Positions 1-7,048 of a DNA stretch of 12,058 bases are shown piece by piece. How positions within the stretch are numbered: the first letter of the stretch is position 1; each line of letters opens with the position of its first letter. The notes beneath the pieces were generated by a model, which saw only the letters and a list, made by a program, of their open reading frames with translations, made no database searches and was not told where the DNA came from. Source of the DNA: OCS116 cluster bacterium (GTDB lineage: Bacteria > Pseudomonadota > Alphaproteobacteria > Rhizobiales > OSC116); contig NVUS02000100.1 in the NCBI GenBank assembly GCA_002402005.2, forward strand, positions 1 to 12,058, in the 5' to 3' direction. The translations under genes and the position numbers were made by a program.

Positions 1-1
1 A

Positions 2-61
2 GCATTTTTATTTGAAGGGTTTGTCTTGGCAGAACCGGGGTTTGACATCGCCATTGATTAG
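2..61 (+). CDS. Possible C-terminal end of an unidentified protein (partial)
   Basis: One forward frame is open from the window edge to a TAG stop at 59-61 and would encode about 19 residues, ending in acidic and hydrophobic residues (…EPGFDIAID). It would converge on the histidine kinase gene, whose stop lies about 40 bases further on. The stretch is too short to identify, and a frame this long can stay open by chance. A reverse frame is also open here but reads less like protein. No terminator hairpin is visible between this stop and base 100. Treat it as a hint that a convergent gene ends at the left edge. Confidence 0.25.
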   Translation, partial: AFLFEGFVLAEPGFDIAID

Positions 62-99
62 CAGAATGTTTTTGACGTTTGCGAATCAAAATAAATGGT

Positions 100-1608
100 T
101 TATTCTACCATCGGTTCGAACATGAGCTTTCTAGGGAGTTTTAAGCTAACTTCTAGGCCGCCGAATTCGGCATTATTGGTGAAATTTAGCTGGCCTTCAT
201 GGGCGGCGACAATGCTATCTACAATCGCCAAACCTAGACCGACACTGCCTGTGCCGACTAGGGAACCTTCTAGTCGCTGGATTTTGACATTCTCGCCTTG
301 GTAAAAGGCATCTATCAATTTGTTCAATTCCTCTGGCCGCACGCCGCCGCCATTGTCCTTTATATTTATATAGATATTTTGAACATCAGCCTCAAGGCCA
401 ACTATGACGGCTTGGCCGAATTTTAAGCCATTATCGATGAGATTCTCGATCGCGCGGCGCATATTCAATGGTTGGCATCGACCGGTGATGGCGCGTTTAT
501 CATGTAAGGTGTAGGTTTTTTTAACGCTGGCTTTGGCAAATAAAGTGGCGGCGTTTAGAAAGGAAATGTCACTCGGCGGTTGGTAAACCACATTATGCCC
601 CATATCTTGATAATCATGGACAATGGTTTCAATTAACGAGCCAAAATCAACGATACGCGGCATTTCTTTTTCGGCCTCATAACGCATAAAATGTAAGCTG
701 GCTTGTATCATGCCGGTCAGGTGGTCAATGTCTTTGATGAATTTTTGGCGCAATTTGGGGTCTTCAATCAATTCTGCCCGCAACCGCAACCGTGTGGCGG
801 GGCTGCCCAAATCATGCGACATGGCGGTGAAAAATTCTATGCGCTTGTCTAGCCGTTGCTCTTCATAATTCATAAATTTATCGATAGAGCGGGCGATGGA
901 TTGGGTTTCGACCGTGCCATTCTGCTTTAGTTTTTGCATGTCAAAATAATGTAATTTATCTTCGAAAATACGCGCGAGACGGATGAATGGTTTGGGAATG
1001 TTTTGTGATACAATCACCAATATCAGCGCGATGATGCCAAAATTTAAAATGGCCAACCAGCGCCAATCAAAGGGTCTGGCGGCACAAGCCCAATACGTTT
1101 CGGCGGTGATTAATGCCCAGAAATCGGCATCAATTTGCACGGCCAAAATTGTATCATCACATTTTTGCGCAAACCGATAGGATAATTTGCCAAATTGATC
1201 GGCGCGGCTGACCCCATGCGGAATGTCAGCAATTTTAAATTTGCGATTGGCACGGTATATGCGAATTTGGGTTGATTTACCGGTTGATGCGGCGCTTAAA
1301 TTTAGTTCGGTCAATTTGTAATCGGCATCAATTTTTTCGAAATTCAGCACCAATATATTGTCGAGCCGCATATGCTCTTGGGCTTTGACAATGCTGACTT
1401 TGACATCGGATTTTTGCAATTGAGAATAGTCGGCGGTTTGGCGCGCTTCGAATATTTCTAGACCCAGCAGGTATGATCTTTCATAAAATTCATCAAATAT
1501 ATCATAAGCTTTGTTCCAAAAATACAGGCTGCTCATGCCGGCCAACAGGCATAGTATCGACAAAGCCATAATGGCATTTTGCAAGCTAATGTTGCGCAAG
1601 CTCACCAT
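100..1608 (-). CDS. Membrane sensor histidine kinase (EnvZ/GtrS-like), partner of the adjacent OmpR-type regulator
   Basis: This 502-residue protein should sense a periplasmic or membrane signal, autophosphorylate on histidine and pass the phosphate to the regulator encoded just upstream. Membrane segments lie at about residues 11-30 and 184-203. They enclose a periplasmic sensor region of about 150 residues with two cysteines (Cys150, Cys174) that could form a disulfide. A linker with a weak HAMP-like character leads to the H-box SHDLGSPATRLRLRAE, with His265 as the phosphoacceptor. The ATPase domain follows: N-box around Asn389 and Asn393, G1 box DNGGG at 418-422 and G2 box GTGSVGLGL at 452-460. 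The H-box departs from the common HDLRTPLTR form. The ATG start is one base after the regulator's stop, so translation is probably coupled. The divergent GtsABC-like importer suggests a role like GtrS in sugar sensing, but the ligand is inferred from context only. Confidence 0.93.
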   Translation of the reverse strand: MVSLRNISLQNAIMALSILCLLAGMSSLYFWNKAYDIFDEFYERSYLLGLEIFEARQTADYSQLQKSDVKVSIVKAQEHMRLDNILVLNFEKIDADYKLTELNLSAASTGKSTQIRIYRANRKFKIADIPHGVSRADQFGKLSYRFAQKCDDTILAVQIDADFWALITAETYWACAARPFDWRWLAILNFGIIALILVIVSQNIPKPFIRLARIFEDKLHYFDMQKLKQNGTVETQSIARSIDKFMNYEEQRLDKRIEFFTAMSHDLGSPATRLRLRAELIEDPKLRQKFIKDIDHLTGMIQASLHFMRYEAEKEMPRIVDFGSLIETIVHDYQDMGHNVVYQPPSDISFLNAATLFAKASVKKTYTLHDKRAITGRCQPLNMRRAIENLIDNGLKFGQAVIVGLEADVQNIYINIKDNGGGVRPEELNKLIDAFYQGENVKIQRLEGSLVGTGSVGLGLAIVDSIVAAHEGQLNFTNNAEFGGLEVSLKLPRKLMFEPMVE

Positions 1609-1609
1609 A

Positions 1610-2362
1610 TTAATTCACTCGCGTCACTTGTGTGGCGAAAAAATAGCCCTGCCCGCGCACCGTCTTTATATGTTTGGGCAATTTTGCATCGGCTTCTATT
1701 TTTTGGCGCAAGCGACCAATTTGCACATCTATAGCGCGGCTTTGGTTGGCGCTTAATGATACGCCATTGGTTATCGGTTCACTTTCATTGCTTAAATGCT
1801 CGGCCAATTCTTCGCGGGTTAACGGCGCTGGTGCATTAAGTAAAAGCGCGGTTAGCAATTTATATTCGCCGTTGCTCAAAAATATTTGTACATTTTGCGG
1901 GTTGGTAAGCTCTTGCCGGTTGCTATTTAACTGCCAGCCTAAAAATTCGAAATTTATATCTTTGGTGCGGTATTCTATCGAGGCACTGCGTTTTGAACGG
2001 CGTAGAACAGCCGCCACGCGTGCCGTCAGTAATTTAATGTTAAATGGTTTGGTTATGTAATCATCAGCGCCGGCATTAAAACCTTTGATGCGGTATTTGT
2101 CGCTGCCAATGGCTGAGATTAGCAATAAAGGCACATTGTTATTCTCGCGCAATTCTTGACATACATCTATACCGGATTCATAACCAAGCATCACATCTAG
2201 CAGCACCAGATCAATTTTCCATTTTTGCAAAGCGTGGCGCATGTCGGTACTATTGGGGGCGCAGACAACCATATAGCCCTCGCGCAATAAGATGGCTTTG
2301 AGCAATTCTAAAATTTCTAAATCATCATCGACAACCAGAATTCGCTTTGTATTATTTTGCAT
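1610..2362 (-). CDS. OmpR/PhoB-family response regulator (GltR-like by context)
   Basis: This two-domain transcription regulator is about 250 residues, normal for the family. The receiver domain has the acidic pair in VVDDD near the N-terminus, the phosphoacceptor Asp in LVLLD (about residue 56 from the chosen start), a Ser in the LLLIS strand and the conserved Lys in the TKPF motif (about 105). The C-terminal half is a winged-helix DNA-binding domain ending in the typical segment RLRQKIE…KTVRGQGYFF. I chose the ATG at 2362 because a GAGGGA Shine-Dalgarno sits just ahead of it. An in-frame TTG at 2374 would add four residues but overlaps that ribosome site. It is cotranscribed with the kinase gene (one-base gap) and divergent from the sugar ABC importer, as expected for a local regulator. 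In Pseudomonas, GltR regulates the similar gts genes. Assigning the same target here is inference. Confidence 0.93.
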   Translation of the reverse strand: MQNNTKRILVVDDDLEILELLKAILLREGYMVVCAPNSTDMRHALQKWKIDLVLLDVMLGYESGIDVCQELRENNNVPLLLISAIGSDKYRIKGFNAGADDYITKPFNIKLLTARVAAVLRRSKRSASIEYRTKDINFEFLGWQLNSNRQELTNPQNVQIFLSNGEYKLLTALLLNAPAPLTREELAEHLSNESEPITNGVSLSANQSRAIDVQIGRLRQKIEADAKLPKHIKTVRGQGYFFATQVTRVN

Positions 2363-2366
2363 TATG

Positions 2367-2372
2367 TCCCTC
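2367..2372 (-). promoter_or_regulatory. Ribosome binding site of the response regulator (decides the start)
   Basis: GAGGGA on the minus strand lies four bases before the ATG at 2362, a good Shine-Dalgarno match. It overlaps the alternative TTG codon at 2372-2374, which argues against that upstream start. Confidence 0.6.
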
Positions 2373-2426
2373 AACTTGCTGTATAATGCCCTAAAACCTC
2401 ACCAACTTAAAACAATAATCGCCCGA

Positions 2427-2443
2427 TTGTAACAGCTTGTAAC
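2427..2443. promoter_or_regulatory. Putative OmpR-family operator: direct repeat TTGTAAC-N3-TTGTAAC
   Basis: Two identical heptamers TTGTAAC start exactly 10 bases apart (2427 and 2437) in the divergent region between the regulator gene and the importer. OmpR/PhoB-family regulators typically bind tandem half-sites of this periodicity, one helical turn apart. The site is about 65 bases upstream of the regulator start and about 97 bases upstream of the TATAAT box of the importer. It could therefore serve autoregulation, control of the importer, or both. Binding by the adjacent regulator is inferred, not shown. Confidence 0.5.
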
Positions 2444-2484
2444 AATTGGCCGCGAATTTGTTTGATTTTGGCATTCTTCATTTG

Positions 2485-2500
2485 ATAAATACATATTTAT
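2485..2500. repeat. AT-rich perfect inverted repeat in the divergent promoter region
   Basis: ATAAATA and TATTTAT form a perfect 7-bp inverted repeat separated by CA. Its centre lies about 48 bases upstream of the TATAAT box, a position where a second regulator could bind. All paired bases are A or T, so it may equally be a chance product of the AT-rich spacer. Confidence 0.3.
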
Positions 2501-2539
2501 TTGCCTTTAATATTGTCATCCACTCAAATTACGTGGACA

Positions 2540-2545
2540 TATAAT
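2540..2545 (+). promoter_or_regulatory. Candidate -10 box for the sugar ABC operon
   Basis: A perfect TATAAT lies 54 bases before the binding-protein ATG. At the usual 17-base spacing the -35 position (2517-2522) reads CATCCA, a poor match. A better TTGTCA at 2513-2518 is too far away (21 bases). A good -10 with a poor -35 fits an activator-dependent promoter, which agrees with the upstream repeats, but this is prediction only. Confidence 0.4.
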
Positions 2546-2599
2546 CATACTTTACTCAGATAAAGCTGATTGCAAAATTTTGACGAAGAGGGAAACAAC

Positions 2600-3847
2600 A
2601 TGTCTTTAAAGAAAATATTAATTGGTGCGGCATTGGCGACCAGCCTAATGGCTGGCACTGTGGCTGCAGAACCAAAGGTAGAAGTGCTACATTGGTGGAC
2701 ATCTGGCGGCGAAGCGGCGGCTGTGAAAGTGCTAATGGACGAATTTACAGCCAATGGCGGCACATGGACTGATATGCCAGTTGCTGGCGGCGGCGGCGAA
2801 GCGGCGATGACTGCCTTACGTGCCCGTGTATTGAGTGGCAACGCACCATCAGCTGTGCAAATTCAAGGCCCAGCCATTCAAGAATGGCATGAAGAAGATG
2901 CATTGTCTGACTTATCTGACGTTGCATCTGCCGAAGGTTGGGATGCATTGCTACCAGAAGCGATTGCCAAAATCCAAAAATGTGAAGGCAAATTCTGTGC
3001 CGTACCTGTCAACATTCATCGGGTTGATTGGATGTGGGCTAACCCTGCATTGCTTGCCAAAGCTGGTGTGAGCATGCCACAAACATGGGCAGAGTTTAAT
3101 GACGCTGCTGACAAATTAAAAGCTATGGGCATTACGCCTCTAGGCCATGGTGGCCAACCTTGGCAAGATGCCACAATCTTTGATGCGGTTGTATTGGGCA
3201 TTGGCGGTGTAGAGTTTTACAAAAAAGCGCTTATGGATTTAGATCTTGATGCACTGGGTAGCGACACTATGGTAGCGGTGTTTGATCAAATGCGCAAAAT
3301 GCGCGGCTATGTTGATGATAACTTTGCGGGCCGTGACTGGAACTTAGCCACTGCAATGATTATGAATGGCGAAGCTGCCTTCCAAATCATGGGTGACTGG
3401 GCAAAAGGTGAATTTACCAATGCCAACAAAACTCCGGGTAACGACTATCTATGTGCCCCAACTCCAGGTGGCGCATTTATCTATAATGTAGATAGTTTCA
3501 CCATGTTTAAAGTTGATGGCGACGATAAAAAAGCCGGTCAAAAGCTTTTGGCTAAGCTGATTATGGGTGAAAAATTCCAAACTGCATTTAACTTATCTAA
3601 AGGCTCTATCCCAGCCCGTTTGGGTACAGATTTAAGCGCATTTGATTATTGCTCACGTCGTTCATCATATGATCTGAACATTGCAGCGTCTAACGGCTCT
3701 CTGGTTCCTAGTCATGCACATGGTATGGCGGTTCGTGGTGTGTTTAGTGGTGCGGTTACTGACGTTGTGACCAATCACTTTAACTCAGATATGAGTTCAC
3801 AAGATGCCGCCAAAGCTTTGGTAGCAGCCATTAAAAACGCAGAATAA
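2600..3847 (+). CDS. gtsA: Sugar ABC transporter periplasmic binding protein (GtsA-like, probably glucose/aldose)
   Basis: This 415-residue protein should capture an aldose in the periplasm and deliver it to the two permeases downstream. A Sec signal peptide (MSLKKI then a hydrophobic core) is probably cleaved after Ala23 (TVAA/E). Stretches recalling Pseudomonas GtsA include VEVLHWWTSGGE (27-38), VAGGGG (61-66), VPVNIHRV (135-142), GHGGQPWQD (182-190), GRDWN (244-248), QIMGDWAKGE (262-271) and KGSIPAR (334-340). Cys285 and Cys351 may be a disulfide pair, and Cys128 and Cys133 form a second close pair. I chose the ATG at 2600 because GAGGGA (2588-2593) precedes it at good spacing and the signal peptide begins there. 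An in-frame TTG at 2570 would place ten charged residues ahead of it. A hairpin follows the stop. Glucose is the likeliest substrate, but other aldoses cannot be excluded. Confidence 0.92.
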   Translation: MSLKKILIGAALATSLMAGTVAAEPKVEVLHWWTSGGEAAAVKVLMDEFTANGGTWTDMPVAGGGGEAAMTALRARVLSGNAPSAVQIQGPAIQEWHEEDALSDLSDVASAEGWDALLPEAIAKIQKCEGKFCAVPVNIHRVDWMWANPALLAKAGVSMPQTWAEFNDAADKLKAMGITPLGHGGQPWQDATIFDAVVLGIGGVEFYKKALMDLDLDALGSDTMVAVFDQMRKMRGYVDDNFAGRDWNLATAMIMNGEAAFQIMGDWAKGEFTNANKTPGNDYLCAPTPGGAFIYNVDSFTMFKVDGDDKKAGQKLLAKLIMGEKFQTAFNLSKGSIPARLGTDLSAFDYCSRRSSYDLNIAASNGSLVPSHAHGMAVRGVFSGAVTDVVTNHFNSDMSSQDAAKALVAAIKNAE

Positions 3848-3862
3848 TATAATACCCCTATG

Positions 3863-3895
3863 CCTGCAGCAAATTTATTTTGCTGCAGGTTTTCT
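3863..3895 (+). terminator. Hairpin with T-tract after the binding-protein gene (partial terminator or mRNA stabiliser)
   Basis: An 11-bp perfect stem (3863-3873 with 3879-3889, arm CCTGCAGCAAA) closes a five-base loop and is followed by TTTTCT. It lies 15 bases after the gtsA stop and before the permease genes. Such hairpins commonly reduce read-through or protect the upstream mRNA, giving more binding protein than membrane components. The remaining 109 bases up to gtsB hold no convincing second promoter. Confidence 0.75.
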
Positions 3896-4004
3896 AACCG
3901 ACCTTCATTACATAATTGCTTCGACATCAAGTTTTTTGCATTTGCAATTGGCTAATGTCACTCTATTGCGTAATCTAGGCCAAATAATTTAACGAGAAAA
4001 AAAT

Positions 4005-4877
4005 ATGTCAAGCTGGCTTCAAAAGCATATTTCAAAAATAGTGATTGCCCCGTCCTTTGCAATTATACTGGTTTTTGTTTACGGTTTTATTGGATGGACA
4101 GTCTATATATCCTTCACCAAAACCAAATTACTACCCAAATACACTTTAATAGGCACTCACCAATATGAGAAATTATTTTCGACCCCCAGATGGTATGTGG
4201 CGTTAGAGAATCTATTCGTTTTCAGTGGTCTATTCATTCTCATCGCCATTGTCATTGGTTTGCTTCTGGCGATATTGTTAGACCAAAAAATCCGCACCGA
4301 AGGGTTTTTAAGAACCATATTCCTCTACCCCATGGCCATTAGCTTTATTGTCACCGGTACGGCGTGGAAATGGATTTTAAATCCACAGAACGGCATAGAA
4401 GCCGTGGTGCGCTCTTGGGGGTTTGAGAGTTTTCGGTTTGATTGGTTGATCAATTCCGACATGGCCATTTACACTGTGGTCATCGCCGCGGTGTGGCAAG
4501 CCTCGGGCTTTGTGATGGCTTTGTTTTTGGCGGGCTTGCGCTCGGTTGATCAGGAGATCATCAAAGCCGCTATGGTGGATGGCATACCGACATCGCGCAT
4601 CTATAGTGGCATCATCATACCTTCACTTGCGCCGATCTTTTTAAGCGCGGTTATTGTGCTGGCGCATCTGTCCATCAAGGCATTTGATTTGGTGGTATCG
4701 CTCACCGGTGGTGGCCCGGGTTATTCGACCGACTTACCCGCAACCTTTATGTATACCATGGCCTTTTCGCGCGGCAATGTTGGCCAAGCGGCAGCCAGTG
4801 CTGTGGTTATGCTGACCATTGTTGTGGCGGTCATAGTGCCCTATCTTTATTCAGAAATGAGGTCTCGTCATGACTAA
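4005..4877 (+). CDS. gtsB: Sugar ABC transporter permease 1 (GtsB-like, MalF type)
   Basis: This 290-residue inner-membrane protein forms half of the translocation channel. Six hydrophobic segments can be seen: about 13-36, 67-92, 104-122, 153-178, 205-226 and 261-283. The cytoplasmic EAA loop that docks on the ATPase is at about 183-207, with AA at 187-188, DG at 192-193 and a following IIIP. Stretches such as LYPMAISFIVTGTAWKW and VWQASGFVMALFLAGLR recall Pseudomonas GtsB. The start has only a weak AT-rich ribosome site (GAGAAAA), in keeping with lower expression than the binding protein. The end overlaps gtsC by eight bases (ATGACTAA), indicating translational coupling. It is part of the four-gene importer operon, 157 bases after gtsA. 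Confidence 0.92.
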   Translation: MSSWLQKHISKIVIAPSFAIILVFVYGFIGWTVYISFTKTKLLPKYTLIGTHQYEKLFSTPRWYVALENLFVFSGLFILIAIVIGLLLAILLDQKIRTEGFLRTIFLYPMAISFIVTGTAWKWILNPQNGIEAVVRSWGFESFRFDWLINSDMAIYTVVIAAVWQASGFVMALFLAGLRSVDQEIIKAAMVDGIPTSRIYSGIIIPSLAPIFLSAVIVLAHLSIKAFDLVVSLTGGGPGYSTDLPATFMYTMAFSRGNVGQAAASAVVMLTIVVAVIVPYLYSEMRSRHD

Positions 4878-5772
4878 TCATGTTTTGGCTGGCACGGCAC
4901 AGTCGCAATTAAAAAGCCGTTTTTGGCACAAAGCTGCACGCTTTAGCCTTTATGCCATTCTGGGTATTTTTGCCTTATTCTACATCATGCCGTTATTTGT
5001 TATGGTCATCACCAGTTTAAAAAGCTTGGATGAAATTCACCAAGGTGGTTTGCTGAGTTTGCCAGAAAATATAACTTTTGAGCCATGGAAAGTGGCGTGG
5101 AGCAGCGCCTGCGCTGGGGTGAGTTGTGTTGGGTTAAAAGGCTATTTCTTAAATAGTATGGTTATGGTTGTGCCTGCTGTGTTTATCTCGACTTTGATTG
5201 GCGCGATAAATGGTTATGCGCTGATGCATTGGAAGTTTAAAGGCTCGGAAATTATATTTGCGCTTTTGCTGTTTGGTTGTTTCATACCATTTCAAATCGT
5301 ATTGCTACCGATGGCGATTTTATTGGGTAAAATAAAGCTTTCCGGCTCATTTTCTGGGTTAATCATGGTACATGCGGTCTATGGCATTCCGTTCACCACT
5401 ATGTTTTTTCGCAATTATTATATGACAATTCCCACGGAGTTGGTCAAAGCAGCGAAGATAGATGGGGCGGGTTTCTTCCGCATTTTCTACAGCATCTTTT
5501 TGCCACTGTCACCGCCAATCATTGTGGTCACCATCATTTGGGAATTCACCAACATATGGAATGACTTTCTATTTGGCATTTCTTTTTCCGAACCGGGTAC
5601 ACAGCCCATAACCGTGGCGCTCAACAATATTGTCAACTCCACAACCGGGGTTAAGGAATATAATGTTGATATGGCGGCGGCCATCATCGCGGCATTACCA
5701 ACATTGTTGGTTTATATTGTCGCTGGTAAATATTTCATCCGAGGCTTATCAGCCGGATCAGTGAAAGGTTAG
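4870..5772 (+). CDS. gtsC: Sugar ABC transporter permease 2 (GtsC-like, MalG type)
   Basis: This 300-residue inner-membrane protein pairs with the GtsB-like permease. The first membrane segment lies at about 26-48, followed by a long periplasmic loop and five further segments. The EAA loop is at about 190-213 (ELVKAAKIDGAG then FFRIFYSIFLP), where the ATPase would dock. The C-terminal region has IWNDFLFG, QPITVALNN and KEYNVDMAAA, and the tail GKYFIRGLSAGSVKG is typical of CUT1 MalG-like subunits. The periplasmic loop has a close cysteine pair (Cys81, Cys86) within an AWSSACAGVSC stretch, possibly a disulfide. The ATG overlaps the end of gtsB and is preceded by GAGG seven bases upstream, supporting this start. 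Only four bases separate its stop from the ATPase gene. Confidence 0.92.
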   Translation: MTNHVLAGTAQSQLKSRFWHKAARFSLYAILGIFALFYIMPLFVMVITSLKSLDEIHQGGLLSLPENITFEPWKVAWSSACAGVSCVGLKGYFLNSMVMVVPAVFISTLIGAINGYALMHWKFKGSEIIFALLLFGCFIPFQIVLLPMAILLGKIKLSGSFSGLIMVHAVYGIPFTTMFFRNYYMTIPTELVKAAKIDGAGFFRIFYSIFLPLSPPIIVVTIIWEFTNIWNDFLFGISFSEPGTQPITVALNNIVNSTTGVKEYNVDMAAAIIAALPTLLVYIVAGKYFIRGLSAGSVKG

Positions 5773-5776
5773 TAAA

Positions 5777-6928
5777 ATGAATAATACACAACAAAACGAA
5801 ACGAATGAAATGGCTGATAATAAAATTCTTGTCATCAAAAATCTCGACAAAAATTTTGGCAGTACGCAAGTGCTGAAAAATATTGACATCACCATTGATG
5901 AAGGCGATTTTTTGGTGCTTGTCGGGCCATCTGGCTGTGGCAAATCCACCTTGCTCAATTGCATTGCTGGGCTGGAGGAAATTACATCTGGCGAAATTAT
6001 TATTGATAATTTGGATATGACTTCGGTCGCGCCCAAAGATCGCAACATCGCCATGGTGTTCCAAAGCTATGCGCTTTACCCGACTATGAATGTTGAAAAA
6101 AACATTACATTCGGCATGAAAGTGCGCGGCGAAAGCGTGCAAGCGCAACAGGCGGCGCTTAAAAATGTATCGGATGTATTGCAAATTGGCGATCTGTTAA
6201 AACGCAAACCGGCTCAACTTTCGGGCGGGCAGCGCCAACGGGTCGCTATGGGGCGGGCTTTGGTACGTAACCCAAGGTTGTTTTTGTTTGATGAGCCTTT
6301 GTCAAATTTGGATGCCAAATTGCGGGTTGAAATGCGAGCTGAAATTAAGAAGCTACATCAAAAATTGCAAACCTCGATTGTTTATGTAACCCATGACCAA
6401 ACCGAAGCGATGAATTTAGCCACCAAATTAGCAGTGATGAAAGGTGGTGTGTTGCAACAATTGGGCGCTCCACAAGAGATTTACGACAAACCAAACAGCA
6501 TATTTGTGGCTGGATTTATTGGCTCACCAGCAATGAATTTGATTAAAGGCGTGGCGTTTAAAAACCAAGATGAATTGTTTTTCCGCACTCAATTGAACGG
6601 CGAGACCATTCAAATATCAATTGATCATTATGAATCTGAACAGAAAATTGTTGAGGGTCAAGACATCACTTTGGGCATTCGCCCCGAATATATAACCGGC
6701 ATGAAGCCTGTTGATATTGAAGAGAAAATGATTATAAGCGTGATGTTAAACCCGGTTTTGATAGAAACCAATGGTTTTGATAAGCATGTGAATTTAGAGT
6801 TTGGTGATGGTGAAATTGGTGGGCGGTTCACCCCGCAGGAGCAGATTATTTATGGCCAACCAGTTTTAACTTATATGGATTTCTCTAACATTTCTTTATT
6901 TGATAGCCAAACTGAAAAGCGTTTGTAA
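5777..6928 (+). CDS. Sugar ABC transporter ATPase (MalK/UgpC type, gtsD position)
   Basis: This 383-residue cytoplasmic ATPase powers the importer. The nucleotide-binding domain is complete: Walker A GPSGCGKST at 50-58, Q-loop Gln96 in MVFQSYALYP, signature LSGGQRQR at 148-155, Walker B LFLFDEP at 168-174, D-loop SNLD at 176-179 and H-loop His206 in VTHDQTEAM. Residues from about 240, after GFIGSPAMN, form the MalK-type regulatory domain with TOBE strands, including LGIRPEY. Family members are usually 350-390 residues, so it is full length. The start follows the gtsC stop by four bases and has AAGG eight bases upstream. An in-frame ATG 33 bases later is less well placed. The final gene of the operon, it is followed by a hairpin with T-run. 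ATPases of this class can be shared between sugar importers, so substrate is inferred from neighbours. Confidence 0.95.
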   Translation: MNNTQQNETNEMADNKILVIKNLDKNFGSTQVLKNIDITIDEGDFLVLVGPSGCGKSTLLNCIAGLEEITSGEIIIDNLDMTSVAPKDRNIAMVFQSYALYPTMNVEKNITFGMKVRGESVQAQQAALKNVSDVLQIGDLLKRKPAQLSGGQRQRVAMGRALVRNPRLFLFDEPLSNLDAKLRVEMRAEIKKLHQKLQTSIVYVTHDQTEAMNLATKLAVMKGGVLQQLGAPQEIYDKPNSIFVAGFIGSPAMNLIKGVAFKNQDELFFRTQLNGETIQISIDHYESEQKIVEGQDITLGIRPEYITGMKPVDIEEKMIISVMLNPVLIETNGFDKHVNLEFGDGEIGGRFTPQEQIIYGQPVLTYMDFSNISLFDSQTEKRL

Positions 6929-6971
6929 TTTCGCTTTGGAGCGCGGTTGGAAATGTAACCATCAAGACATT

Positions 6972-7007
6972 AGAGGCAAAACAGGGAACTGTTTGCCCCT
7001 AATTTTT
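6972..7007 (+). terminator. Rho-independent terminator of the sugar ABC operon
   Basis: GGCAAAACAG (6975-6984) pairs with CTGTTTGCC (6989-6997) around a GGAA loop with one bulged A. Outer pairs extend the stem to 6972 and 7000 across one mismatch, and AATTTTT follows. The T-run is on the plus strand only, so it serves the ABC operon and not the convergent mvaB gene. Confidence 0.7.
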
Positions 7008-7048
7008 ATAATTCGGTTAAATGGATTTCTGGTTTAATAGTTGGTAAT

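Noticed and set aside
90..104. AATAAA-TGG-TTTATT palindrome next to the kinase stop
   Set aside because: The six-pair stem is only A-T with a three-base loop and overlaps the stop codon. It is too weak to call a terminator.
3945..3952. CAATTGGC shared between the gtsA-gtsB gap and the divergent promoter region (2443-2450)
   Set aside because: A single 8-base match in AT-rich spacers is expected by chance, and the TTGTAAC repeat is not present at the second site.
5735..6184. A 149-codon reverse open frame over the gtsC end and the ATPase gene
   Set aside because: It is antisense to the Walker A region of a clear ABC ATPase and to the gtsC stop, so it is a shadow of conserved coding sequence.
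6972..7007. Bidirectional terminator serving mvaB as well as the ABC operon
   Set aside because: On the minus strand the stem is followed by TCTAATG with no T-run, so only the plus-strand direction is supported.
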